In this document: positions 27,198-35,408 of the stretch, piece after piece
Layout: each line of letters starts with the position of its first letter
How positions within the stretch are numbered: position 1 is the stretch's first letter
Source of the DNA: Phycisphaeraceae bacterium
GTDB lineage: Bacteria; Planctomycetota; Phycisphaerae; Phycisphaerales; Zrk34
Length of the DNA stretch: 52,528 bases
Assembly (NCBI GenBank): GCA_028284925.1
Contig: JANQQT010000026.1
Location: 1 to 52,528 of the forward strand
Direction: 5' to 3'
Program-made: the position numbers and the translations under genes
The notes under the pieces: model-generated
The model's database searches: none
Seen by the model: only the letters and a program-made list of their open reading frames with translations
Told to the model about the DNA's origin: nothing

Positions 27198-28649
27198 CTA
27201 TGCGGTGCGCTCGGATAGCGGCAGAGTAAGGGCAAATACGCTTCCCTTTCCGACTTCACTCTTCACAGATACATTTCCATCATGTACAGTTTCTACTATG
27301 TGCTTGACAAGATTCAGCCCAAGCCCTGTGCCTTTGGCGATTTTCTTGTGATCCGCAACACGATAAAACTTGTCAAACAGATGGGGAATGGCTTCTTGCG
27401 GAATCCCTACTCCCGTATCGCTAACCGAAAAAGTCACGGTCCGTTTAAGCTCATCAACCCTGGTATCAATCGTGACGCGCCCACCGGCCGGCGTATACTT
27501 AATCGCATTGGAGAGCAAGTTAAGTGCCGCTTGGCACATCATGTCTTTATCAGCATAAATGCTGTAGTATTGTGGCTTGTTCTTCTCGACAATCTCGATC
27601 TGCTTGGCCCTGGCTTGAGGTCGCATCACATCGATCAACTCCGTCACAATACGAGACAGCGAGATATCCTCTCTCTGAACACGCACGATGCCGGACTCAA
27701 TACGACTAATATTCAGAATATTGTCGATCAGCCGCGATAGCCTGTTGGCCTCGCTTTGGATGATATTGTAAAACTCAGATCGCGTCTGCTCATCATCCAC
27801 CTCCCCATCCACCAACATTTCGACATAGGCTTTGATGGACGAAAGAGGTGTGCGCAACTCATGTGACACGCCCGACACGAAATCACTCTTCATCTCAGCA
27901 ATTTCCTTTTCACGTGTTACATCTCGCATGACCGTTACTACACCCATGACCTCCTGCTGATCATTGGAAACACACGACAAGGAAATATCAAACACTTCAG
28001 GTCTACCCGAAGTTGAAAGACGATGTTCTATGTGCCGCCGATTATGCGGCGAGCCGGATTCACGTGTATCCTTGATCATCTTCACCAGCGTCGGGTCAGA
28101 AAGAATACGATCGATCGGCTGATGTTTGACGTGTTCCGCATCAAACTGCAACACGTTGGCCGCCGACTCATTGGCAATCGTCAACTCATTGAACGCATCG
28201 GTTACAACAACAGCATCCGTGATTGAATGGAGAATGGCTTCTATGTGGTTTCGTTCAGCTTCGCATATGCGATTCTGGATCTCCAGTTCGCGACGCCGAA
28301 CATTCAACTGTTCGATGCGCGATCTGCAATCACTCATGTACGTCACGAATGATTCGTATAAATGCCTGCTCCAACGTCTGGGCTCGTAGGTCGAAGCAGT
28401 CAATTCCGGATCCTTGGCGGATTCTACATATCGACGCAATCGATCAATATCCTTATCGGCTCTTTGATGTACAAACAGATAGACCAATCCTCCTACCAGA
28501 AGACTGCCAACCAGAATGATTGTCCCCGCCACCCAATACCCCGCCGGTATCGATGCCCAACCACCGTTTGGCGCAACCATGACCGCAACCGCCAGCAACG
28601 CAGCCGTAAGAAGTGTGGCGATCAAACTGAGTGATCTGCCTAAGGACAC
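27198..28649 (-). CDS. Membrane PAS histidine kinase
   Basis: 483 residues from a GTG at 28649 (upstream ATGs are out of frame and stop quickly), with AGGAG nine bases before it. Two transmembrane helices (about 7-27 and 38-60) enclose only a very short periplasmic loop. Then come a helical linker, a PAS domain (about 130-250, ILHSITDAVVVTD), HisKA with H263 (VSHELRTPL) and a HATPase_c domain (N381 in NLLSNAIKY, DTGVGIP at 411, GTGLGL near 440). It resembles PhoR/ResE-type kinases. The lack of a large periplasmic domain points to sensing in the membrane or cytosol. A 147-bp upstream gap with several inverted repeats suggests its expression is separately controlled. Confidence 0.94.
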   Translation of the reverse strand: MSLGRSLSLIATLLTAALLAVAVMVAPNGGWASIPAGYWVAGTIILVGSLLVGGLVYLFVHQRADKDIDRLRRYVESAKDPELTASTYEPRRWSRHLYESFVTYMSDCRSRIEQLNVRRRELEIQNRICEAERNHIEAILHSITDAVVVTDAFNELTIANESAANVLQFDAEHVKHQPIDRILSDPTLVKMIKDTRESGSPHNRRHIEHRLSTSGRPEVFDISLSCVSNDQQEVMGVVTVMRDVTREKEIAEMKSDFVSGVSHELRTPLSSIKAYVEMLVDGEVDDEQTRSEFYNIIQSEANRLSRLIDNILNISRIESGIVRVQREDISLSRIVTELIDVMRPQARAKQIEIVEKNKPQYYSIYADKDMMCQAALNLLSNAIKYTPAGGRVTIDTRVDELKRTVTFSVSDTGVGIPQEAIPHLFDKFYRVADHKKIAKGTGLGLNLVKHIVETVHDGNVSVKSEVGKGSVFALTLPLSERTA

Positions 28650-28680
28650 TTTCCTTAACTCCTCCTCATCGATTCATCCT

Positions 28681-28779
28681 TCACCCCGGATGCAGGCAAC
28701 CGGGGTGACCGACATACGTCGGGCCCCGGTCGTCGCACCAAGGTCTATGTCACTTCGCGGATCCCATGACCGCACGAAG
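28681..28779. repeat. Cluster of three inverted repeats between the TPR lipoprotein and kinase genes
   Basis: Arm pairs: TCACCCCGG (28681-28689) / CCGGGGTGA (28700-28708); CCGAC (28709-28713) / GTCGG (28718-28722); CTTCGCGG (28753-28760) / CCG-CA-CGAAG (28770-28779). On the minus strand this is the leader of the kinase gene and the trailer of the TPR gene. No T-run follows, so it is not a standard terminator. Confidence 0.6.
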
Positions 28780-28796
28780 CTCTATTCCGCCTATGA

Positions 28797-30005
28797 TTAC
28801 TGCCTCGCAGTAAGGCTTTCTAAAAGCACTTTGGCTCTCTTATCATCTGGAGCAATCTTCAATGCCGCGTTATATGCAGCAGCGGCTTCCTTTACCCTCC
28901 CTGCTTTGGCAAGCATCATACCTTTCATGACATGCGGCTGCGTCCGAGTCGGCGCCAGCGACGCGGCGCGATCAAACTTCGCCGCTGCTTGATCGACAAG
29001 ACCAATTTTCGCATCCAGCATTGCAAAAAGCATGTGGCCTTCAAATCGCCTGGGTGATAGCACGGTAATCTTCTTTGCAGAGACGGCAACCTGCTGGTCA
29101 TCACCCGCCAACCATGCGGCCTGAGCAATCTTGATCAACAAGTTCACGTCTTCCGGCTTCTGAGCAGAAAGATCCAGATAAACCCGCATTCCCGCCATCG
29201 GCTTGCCTGTTGCTACAAAACTATCGCCTAGGGCATGATAAATGTCGGCACGCTTTTTGTAGCTTTCATATCGTTGCAATAACTTGCTGAAGTGATAAAT
29301 CGCTTCGGCATGTTGCCCGGCGGCATGCTCTGCAAATGCCAGCTTCTCTATGATGCCCGGAGAATCAGGAGCCAACAAGACAGCCTGTTGATACAGACTC
29401 ACCGCACGCTTGTAGTCCCTTTTCATCATATATATTTGGGCAAGCGACGCCCGTATCGGGGCGTTGTTCTGAAAGTACGTAAGCTTGTCCTCAAGCCGAC
29501 GAATCGCCTCGTCGCGACGATCCAGTTGAACCAACATTTCAGCGACGGCCAGTAGTCCCGTAACCTCATCTTTCTTATACGCGTAACTAAGTTCATATTC
29601 TTTTAACGCCGCATCATATCTTTGCCATCGCTGCATTATCACGCCGAGTAGATAATGCGATGCTGCATTCTTCTCATTAAGCGAAATAGCGAGAGAAACG
29701 GTACGCGCCGCGAGTTCCAGCTTGTCACGGGAGAAGTAGATCTTGGCGGCGAGCAAATGATATTCAGCGGTGTTGGGACTGGTCTTGATGGCTTCATTGA
29801 TCTTCTCTTCAGCCTTATCAAGTTGCCCGCGCTGATAGGCCTGCTGTGCCAGTGAGAAACTCAACCCGGATCGTGCCGTGGTCCAGCGTTTCTTGGCGTT
29901 ATCCCTGTGGACCTTTTGCGTCGATTGGCCTGATGAACATCCAATCGTTGTGATGGCAAGCACCAAGCTTGCAAAAACCAGAATATTTCGATGAGTGCGT
30001 TTCAT
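28797..30005 (-). CDS. TPR lipoprotein of the secretion locus (PilF/PilW-like role)
   Basis: 402 residues from the ATG at 30005, with AAGGA seven bases upstream; an in-frame ATG at 30032 is less likely. The signal peptide ends in a lipobox-like sequence (FASLVLAITTIGCSSG), suggesting lipidation at the Cys. The rest is TPR repeats (about 45-395), for example AEYHLLAAKIYFSRDKLELA and ASHYLLGVIMQRWQRYDAAL. In type IV pilus systems a TPR lipoprotein (PilF/PilW/Tgl) pilots secretin assembly. Its place right after the secretin gene fits such a role, but it is longer than typical pilotins. The pilotin function is inferred from context. Confidence 0.85.
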   Translation of the reverse strand: MKRTHRNILVFASLVLAITTIGCSSGQSTQKVHRDNAKKRWTTARSGLSFSLAQQAYQRGQLDKAEEKINEAIKTSPNTAEYHLLAAKIYFSRDKLELAARTVSLAISLNEKNAASHYLLGVIMQRWQRYDAALKEYELSYAYKKDEVTGLLAVAEMLVQLDRRDEAIRRLEDKLTYFQNNAPIRASLAQIYMMKRDYKRAVSLYQQAVLLAPDSPGIIEKLAFAEHAAGQHAEAIYHFSKLLQRYESYKKRADIYHALGDSFVATGKPMAGMRVYLDLSAQKPEDVNLLIKIAQAAWLAGDDQQVAVSAKKITVLSPRRFEGHMLFAMLDAKIGLVDQAAAKFDRAASLAPTRTQPHVMKGMMLAKAGRVKEAAAAYNAALKIAPDDKRAKVLLESLTARQ

Positions 30006-30052
30006 GCTTCGTTCCTTGGTGGGGAGTGACATGCCTGCATATTCATGCGGCG

Positions 30053-30108
30053 GACCGGCTGCCGCTTCATTGCCCAGTGAATTTCCAGGGAATGAGCAGC
30101 AGCCGGAC
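30053..30108. repeat. Long hairpin between secretin and TPR lipoprotein genes
   Basis: CCGGCTGCCGC (30055-30065) pairs with GCAGCAGCCGG (30096-30106) with one wobble or mismatch. TCATT/AATGA and CCC/GGG pair further inside. No T-run on either side. It could mark mRNA processing or stability control between two cotranscribed genes. Confidence 0.55.
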
Positions 30109-30158
30109 CATCCGTCTTCCTAAATAGAAAGTTCGGTTCCTATCCTATTTTCGGTGCA

Positions 30159-32384
30159 TTACGGAGTTGACTTGGGCTGAGGCGTAGAGTTATCGGCCTC
30201 AGGTTCGTCCTTAACACTCTTAATCGGGTTGTCATTCGTGTCCGAACCGGCTGTCTTACCGTTCGACTCAAACAATGACTTCAGATCAATGGTGGAATCA
30301 AAGGGATCCGTCTGACCCTTCAGAGCTTCTGGCTCATCCGTATCGATGGGCCTGAAGAAGGGGTGGAATCCCTGCCCTGTAGTCTTCGCCGACGAAACCT
30401 TGTCACCTTTGGCATTTGCCGATGTGCTGGACGCCTTCTTCTTCGGCAAACCGAGTTTCGGCTCACCCGGTGCGGGGTCCGGGACAGTCGGGTGAATTTC
30501 ACGACGTCGAACACCAGTTTGCTCCAGGACCATTTGGTCGATAACCGTATCCAGGAGACTGCCGGAAGGATTTTGCACACGATGACCGGTAAGTCGCTCT
30601 CTCAATCGAAGGGCTTCATCCATCACAGGATGAAGTGCCAATGCACATTGCAGGTCATACAAAGCTCGTGCGGTATCCTTGGCATCGACCGCTTTGAGAG
30701 CATTGCGATAGTGTCCTGCCGCCATCTTCAGACGACTAAAGGGCAACAAACCTTCGCGGGCGCCAAGCATGATCGTCTCCGCACCTGCAGCCGTAGCCTT
30801 ACCAGTAGCGATAATTGCGTCATCCTTCACCACATGAGGCGTGATCAGGAAGATAACCTCACTTCGACGAACCGTGTTATCCTGCCCCTTGAACGCGTTC
30901 CCAAGCAGCGGAATATCACCGGCCCAAGGAACCTGTTTACGCGTGATCGTGGTCTCTTCCTTGAACAAACCACCTAGAACGATGGTCTGACCTTCCGGAA
31001 CCATGACGTTGGTGACCAACTCCTGTGTCTTTTCATCGGGAAGCGTCACGCCTCCGGCGTCACGCAACTCGGCGGAACTGATCGAAGGAGAAAGCTCGAG
31101 TCGAACGTGATACTTCCCGCCCTCACGCGACACGAAGGGACGAACTTCCAGTTTCGTACCTGTATCCAGGAACTCAACCGTCTGTGTGGTAGAGGTCGAT
31201 GTGACCTGTGTGGACAGATATGCGATCTTTTCACCAACGAGAATGGATGCTCGCTGACGATTGAGCGTCGTGATCTTGGGATTGGCCATCACGACTGTAT
31301 CCGTCACTTCGTCCAACGCTCGAATAAATGCCGAAACGTTGTTCGTCACTACACCAACCTTAATACCGCTCTTACCGGAGGCCGTACCACCCACACTGGT
31401 CTGACCACCACCAGCAGGAATTTCCGACACGCTGCCGGACAAAAGGCTGGAAAACACCGAGGAAGAACCGCCAGTAAGCGTATCGATACCAATTGGCGCG
31501 AGAACGGCCCAGTCAACACCAAACGCCATCTCATCCGTCAGATCAGCCTGCAAAGCGGTGACCTCGATCAAAACCTGAGAAGGTTTGGTGTCAATCTGTT
31601 TGACGATCTCGGTGATGCCATCCATTTTCTCCTCATAATCCGTAACCAGCATACGCTCACCATGAGCATTCGACATCGCTCCGCCATCGCCCTTCGTCGC
31701 GGAGAATCCAGCGGCTACAGGTGAGGTGATAACGATCGAACCGGCTTCGGACATCTTTGGCTGTACGAATTTCGACGCATCTTCAGCCGTCACGTATTGA
31801 AGTGTAAACAGCTTCGAGACTTTCTTTCGATTGGCCTTCTGTTGGACTTCCCATTCCTTTTGAGTGTAGATATAGATGAATTTACCTTGCGTCTCATGCT
31901 TGCAATTCACCTGACGCAGGATCGCCTCCAACGCTTCATTGAATGTCACGTTGTAAAGGTTTGCCGTGATTGTGCCGCCAACATTCGAACTCGGAATAAT
32001 GTTCCGTTTACCCTGAATGGACAACAACTGAAGCACATCTCCAAGATCCGTGTTCTTCACGTTAAGTGTGACCGTGCCGGTGTTGTAGCCCGGGTTACCG
32101 GTAACCTTGACCTGAGGTTTGGTTGCTGTTCCGTTGGGCTTGGGCGTATTCGTCGCTGTCGTTCCGGAGCCTGAAGAAGCTCCTGGCGCGTCGCTGTTGC
32201 CATGATCGGCATTGGCGTCTGCTTTCCTATTCGCACCCCCAGTCGAATTGCCAGGCGCTGGCTTGATGATCGAATTGATTTTCTCGCCAATCTCTTTAAG
32301 TTCATCCGAGATGGCCTCCCCGCTAGCCCAGCCAGCGGTAAACAGCAATACCACAGCCACAATAAAAGAATTCCGAGTCAACAT
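30159..32384 (-). CDS. gspD: Type II secretion / type IV pilus secretin (GspD/PilQ-like) with C-terminal extension
   Basis: 741 residues; ATG at 32384 with AGGAGA seven bases upstream. It forms the outer-membrane channel. A signal peptide (1-23) and a Gly/Ser/Thr/Asn-rich linker are followed by an STN/N0-like domain (about 98-165; VTLNVKNTDLGDVLQLLS), a secretin N domain (TLQYVTAEDASKFVQPKM) and the secretin domain (about 270-518), with VPEGQTIVLGGLF and RRSEVIFLITPHVV. About 220 residues follow the channel domain, including a helical TPR-like stretch (AGHYRNALKAVDAKDTARAL) and a low-complexity tail. Such an extension is not usual for GspD or PilQ. Upstream of pilin-motor genes, it belongs to the PilMNOP-type arrangement. 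Confidence 0.94.
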   Translation of the reverse strand: MLTRNSFIVAVVLLFTAGWASGEAISDELKEIGEKINSIIKPAPGNSTGGANRKADANADHGNSDAPGASSGSGTTATNTPKPNGTATKPQVKVTGNPGYNTGTVTLNVKNTDLGDVLQLLSIQGKRNIIPSSNVGGTITANLYNVTFNEALEAILRQVNCKHETQGKFIYIYTQKEWEVQQKANRKKVSKLFTLQYVTAEDASKFVQPKMSEAGSIVITSPVAAGFSATKGDGGAMSNAHGERMLVTDYEEKMDGITEIVKQIDTKPSQVLIEVTALQADLTDEMAFGVDWAVLAPIGIDTLTGGSSSVFSSLLSGSVSEIPAGGGQTSVGGTASGKSGIKVGVVTNNVSAFIRALDEVTDTVVMANPKITTLNRQRASILVGEKIAYLSTQVTSTSTTQTVEFLDTGTKLEVRPFVSREGGKYHVRLELSPSISSAELRDAGGVTLPDEKTQELVTNVMVPEGQTIVLGGLFKEETTITRKQVPWAGDIPLLGNAFKGQDNTVRRSEVIFLITPHVVKDDAIIATGKATAAGAETIMLGAREGLLPFSRLKMAAGHYRNALKAVDAKDTARALYDLQCALALHPVMDEALRLRERLTGHRVQNPSGSLLDTVIDQMVLEQTGVRRREIHPTVPDPAPGEPKLGLPKKKASSTSANAKGDKVSSAKTTGQGFHPFFRPIDTDEPEALKGQTDPFDSTIDLKSLFESNGKTAGSDTNDNPIKSVKDEPEADNSTPQPKSTP

Positions 32385-32403
32385 GGTGCGTCTCTCCTGT
32401 TCG

Positions 32404-32419
32404 TAGGCGCTTGCGCCTA
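32404..32419. repeat. Perfect palindrome just upstream of the secretin gene
   Basis: TAGGCGC (32404-32410) and GCGCCTA (32413-32419) form a perfect inverted repeat around TT, about 20 bp before the secretin start and close to its ribosome-binding site. It could affect translation or be an operator. Confidence 0.45.
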
Positions 32420-32454
32420 AACTTCGTTCTCTTCCTGCATCCGGACGAATCGGG

Positions 32455-33009
32455 TCACATTTTTATCTGCAACTCAATGCCGCCCTTTTCAACGGTGACC
32501 TGCCGGTTTCCGATGCCAACGAGTCTAAAGCCGTTTATCTCTTGTCCGATCCTGAGGATCTTCTTGTTGATGATGACTCGGGGTGCTTCGCCGTGGATGA
32601 TGATTCCTATCTTGAGTTCAGCAAGCTCACTCCGAAGTCTCAATATCTTGATCTGCTCATCGGATAGTTCATTGGTCGACTTTGCCTGTGTGTATTTTTT
32701 TTTCTCTGCGCCGATCTTGCGAAAAAAGTCAACGCGTGGTTGAAACAGATCACGAGATACTCGATCGACCAGAACGACCTCAACGGTCGTACGATTTGAT
32801 TCAGAAAAATCTGACTTGGCCTTATCGGACGACTTCTGTTTTTCTGCGACCTGATCCTCCGGATCCGCCACCGCACTTCGAGGTACGTCCGTCATAAACA
32901 GCAGCCGGCCCCATAACAACAATCCCGCCGTCGTTGTACACATTAGAATGCCGAATTTTTTCTTATCGGCCGTCAACTGACGAATGGTTTTCTTCCAGTC
33001 AACCTTCAT
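32455..33009 (-). CDS. PilP/GspC-like inner-membrane protein
   Basis: 184 residues; ATG at 33009 overlapping the PilO-like stop. One N-terminal membrane helix (about 19-38, FGILMCTTTAGLLLWGRLLF) is followed by a charged, mostly helical stretch. A small C-terminal beta domain (RVIINKKILRIGQEINGFRLVGI, written here in shortened form as ILRIGQEINGFRLVGI) resembles the homology-region fold of PilP and GspC, which links the inner-membrane platform to the secretin. Sequence likeness is weak. The call rests on position between PilO-like and secretin genes and on the shared topology. No Cys lipobox is seen, unlike classical PilP. Confidence 0.7.
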   Translation of the reverse strand: MKVDWKKTIRQLTADKKKFGILMCTTTAGLLLWGRLLFMTDVPRSAVADPEDQVAEKQKSSDKAKSDFSESNRTTVEVVLVDRVSRDLFQPRVDFFRKIGAEKKKYTQAKSTNELSDEQIKILRLRSELAELKIGIIIHGEAPRVIINKKILRIGQEINGFRLVGIGNRQVTVEKGGIELQIKM

Positions 33010-33551
33010 TGCTCACCCCGACGGTTTTCATAGAAATAAGTATTCATGTCAATCTGAGTGGTTACTTTCGCGCCACCACGTTCACTTCGCTCAAGACGAA
33101 GCCTCGTCACCTGAACCAGGCGAGGCAGATGCTCTACATGATTGAGGAACTCCATCGCTGACAAGCCATCGCCTGCAAACTGAATCTCCAGAGGTTGAAC
33201 AATGTACTTGGATTCCCGCTGCTCAGGCCTGGTGTTGATCGTGTGGTCGTAAAGTTGCAATTCCTTAATACGCCGCCCCATCGACCGCATGAATTCCGCC
33301 ATTTCGGTTTTTACGGGAATGGTCTTCTGGTTTCGATTCAACTCATTCCGCATCTGTTCAACACTCTTATTCAGATCGGTAATATCCTGAGCCTTACCCT
33401 CCGCACCCAGCAATTCCTCACTCGTCTCCGATATCTGATCACGCAATGACAGGATTTCCTGATACGCCGGTAGCCAACCGACAGCGATAAACGCCACCAC
33501 CAAACATACGGTTCCCCCTATCACCTTGAACCGAAGGTGTCTACTTCGCAT
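33006..33551 (-). CDS. PilO-like (GspM-like) platform protein
   Basis: 181 residues from the ATG at 33551, set by GGAGG six bases upstream; it overlaps the end of the PilN-like gene. One transmembrane helix (about 9-28, VIGGTVCLVVAFIAVGWLPA), a coiled coil (about 30-75, ISETSEELLGAEGKAQDI) and a ferredoxin-like domain (KYIVQPLEIQFAGDGLSAME, VTRLRLERSE) match PilO. PilO pairs with PilN to align the secretion platform with the secretin. The neighbouring genes, pilM to secretin in the standard order, support the call. Confidence 0.82.
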   Translation of the reverse strand: MRSRHLRFKVIGGTVCLVVAFIAVGWLPAYQEILSLRDQISETSEELLGAEGKAQDITDLNKSVEQMRNELNRNQKTIPVKTEMAEFMRSMGRRIKELQLYDHTINTRPEQRESKYIVQPLEIQFAGDGLSAMEFLNHVEHLPRLVQVTRLRLERSERGGAKVTTQIDMNTYFYENRRGEQ

Positions 33552-34251
33552 CGGCAACCTCCTCCATAGGCATCACATACGCCTTGTCCAAAGGAATCTC
33601 CATCGTCACGCGAAATCGGCGCGTCTCGAGATTTTCAAATCGACCGTAGCGGGAAAAATCAATCTTGACTTTCTGAAATAAACGACAACCGCTCAACGCA
33701 GCGATGTAGTTTGCAACATCCACATCACTCGGCGCAATTCCCTCCAGCATGACCTTGATCGTCGAACGGTAATGCTTCTGTTTATTCTGCTTCTTCCCGG
33801 ACCGTCCACGTCGTCGCGACTTGGTCCCAGGTTTCGCCTTTTCTTCTTTCACCGCCACCTCAACGCGATACGTCGTGACATCCATCGTCGTCAGACTGAC
33901 CGACTCAGGCGTATGGTACGCAATAGTTCCTGCAATCTGTGAAAAAGTCACGGGCTGATAGAGTTCACGATGCACACGTAATTTGCGTGTGAGTTCCACC
34001 CGATGAGAACGCAACTTCTGCACTTCCGTAATTCTCTCCTCCGTCGCAGACAGCATCTCCGTCAGACCACTCTGATATTGACTTAACCCGGACTGCGTCT
34101 GCCAGGTATCCACAACCCACCAGATCAATCCCGCCATTAACAACCCACCAAGTACCAGCAAACGCCGAATCAGTTGTTTTTCACGTTGGGATTCAACATA
34201 CCACTTCGGAACAAAATTGACTTCAATATGGGTAGACAGGTAGCCATTCAT
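33541..34251 (-). CDS. PilN-like (GspL C-terminal-like) platform protein
   Basis: 236 residues; the ATG at 34251 overlaps the PilM stop (ATGA). A short cytoplasmic N-terminus (VNFVPKWYVE) resembles the PilN segment that docks into PilM (usual consensus INLLPWR). Then come a membrane helix (about 30-48, LLVLGGLLMAGLIWWVVDTW), a coiled coil (about 58-90) and a ferredoxin-like domain (ESVSLTTMDVTTYRVEVAV ... STIKVMLEGIAPSDVDVANY). A strongly basic insertion, KSRRRGRSGKKQNKQK, sits inside the domain and is unusual. Confidence 0.82.
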   Translation of the reverse strand: MNGYLSTHIEVNFVPKWYVESQREKQLIRRLLVLGGLLMAGLIWWVVDTWQTQSGLSQYQSGLTEMLSATEERITEVQKLRSHRVELTRKLRVHRELYQPVTFSQIAGTIAYHTPESVSLTTMDVTTYRVEVAVKEEKAKPGTKSRRRGRSGKKQNKQKHYRSTIKVMLEGIAPSDVDVANYIAALSGCRLFQKVKIDFSRYGRFENLETRRFRVTMEIPLDKAYVMPMEEVADAK

Positions 34252-35408
34252 GCGGCGCCCCTCTTCCCAACCTCACTCGCTGACGGTCGCAAAGCCAGTC
34301 CAACCACCGTAGCCCAACCCTCAAAACCATCCGATGTCGAATCAAAGATACTCAAATCATTTAATTCGAGTCCGGCTAACGGATCTGCCAGTTCAATGTT
34401 GATATCCAGCGATGCTCCAATCGAATGAACAATCTGTGGATCCCACGCCCCAATACCAACCATATCAATATGATTCGGCCGGGCGCCACGAAACGTCACC
34501 GTGTAATAACGCAAACAAAGACCAATTTCGCTAGCTAACCCATCCAATGTCTTCCGGGTGGCATCATAAAGCGACCTACCAATCTCTTCGCGAGAACGCT
34601 TCCCAAACAGGGAATCACCCCCTCTTCCTTCGGACGTATCACTTTCCTTCATACCGACGTACTGACGGCGAACTTTCGCGGCGTCTTCAATCGAGACATG
34701 AAGCTGGCGGGCAACCGCTTCACTCAGATGTTCGCCACCCACATCAATCGTCTTATAAAACACGATATTTCGACCACGCAGGATCAACACTCGAGAAAGA
34801 CGTTTACCGACATCAACAATGGCTGAGACCTGACTCTCATCCGCCTTGCGACGAAACTTTCTTCCGAAGCAACGCGCCAGCGCGACAGGCGCAGGTTCAA
34901 TCGACTCCGGTCGAAGGTCACATGCGGACAACACATTCATATAGGATCGAATCTGCGGCTCCGTAGTCGCCATGAGGATAATTTCATTCTTAACCTCATC
35001 CCCTTGGCGAATCTCGCCCGTCGTAATATGCTGAACCGAAAGTTGATCGTCGGATAACCCAAACCGATCGACTGCTTCCCAGTGTAGTGCCTGACGCAAC
35101 TCATCTTCTGGCATTCGGGGCATACGCACATTCTTAAACTGTAACGCTGCATCCGGAAGCCCCACCACAACCTGCCGCCCCTTAAACCCACGCTCGGACA
35201 TCAACTGCTTACATCCCTGAATCAGTATTTTTTCCCGATCTTCAGGTGCCTCTGGCAATGATGTAGCAAAGTCATAACGCCCCGCAGCATGGATTTGATA
35301 CCCGTCATCGCAAGGCGCGAACTGCACCATACGGATGGCCGATACGCCTAAATCCAAACCGATTGGAAGTGCCCGCGTTTTAAACCAGGATGTCAACAAC
35401 TCCTTCAA
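34248..35408 (-). CDS. pilM: PilM-like cytoplasmic actin-fold protein
   Basis: 386 residues. PilM is the cytoplasmic actin/FtsA-like ring protein that links PilN to the motor ATPase. Phosphate-loop motifs are visible: PIGLDLGVSAIRMVQ (about 16-30) and SAIVDVGKRLSRVLILRG (about 193-210). VGLPDAALQFKNVRMPRMPE and YKTIDVGGEHLSEAVARQL are also typical. The start is a TTG at 35408 overlapping the upstream stop, though nearby TTGs at 35399 and 35396 are possible because GGAGG lies very close to 35408. A short Ser/Gly-rich insertion (EGRGGDSLFG) follows the middle of the protein. First of the four-gene platform block. Confidence 0.92.
   Translation of the reverse strand: MKELLTSWFKTRALPIGLDLGVSAIRMVQFAPCDDGYQIHAAGRYDFATSLPEAPEDREKILIQGCKQLMSERGFKGRQVVVGLPDAALQFKNVRMPRMPEDELRQALHWEAVDRFGLSDDQLSVQHITTGEIRQGDEVKNEIILMATTEPQIRSYMNVLSACDLRPESIEPAPVALARCFGRKFRRKADESQVSAIVDVGKRLSRVLILRGRNIVFYKTIDVGGEHLSEAVARQLHVSIEDAAKVRRQYVGMKESDTSEGRGGDSLFGKRSREEIGRSLYDATRKTLDGLASEIGLCLRYYTVTFRGARPNHIDMVGIGAWDPQIVHSIGASLDINIELADPLAGLELNDLSIFDSTSDGFEGWATVVGLALRPSASEVGKRGAA

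Noticed and set aside
28650-28796. Known c-di-GMP riboswitch upstream of the histidine kinase
   Set aside because: The hairpins lack the conserved core bases and tetraloop/receptor pattern of the GEMM classes.
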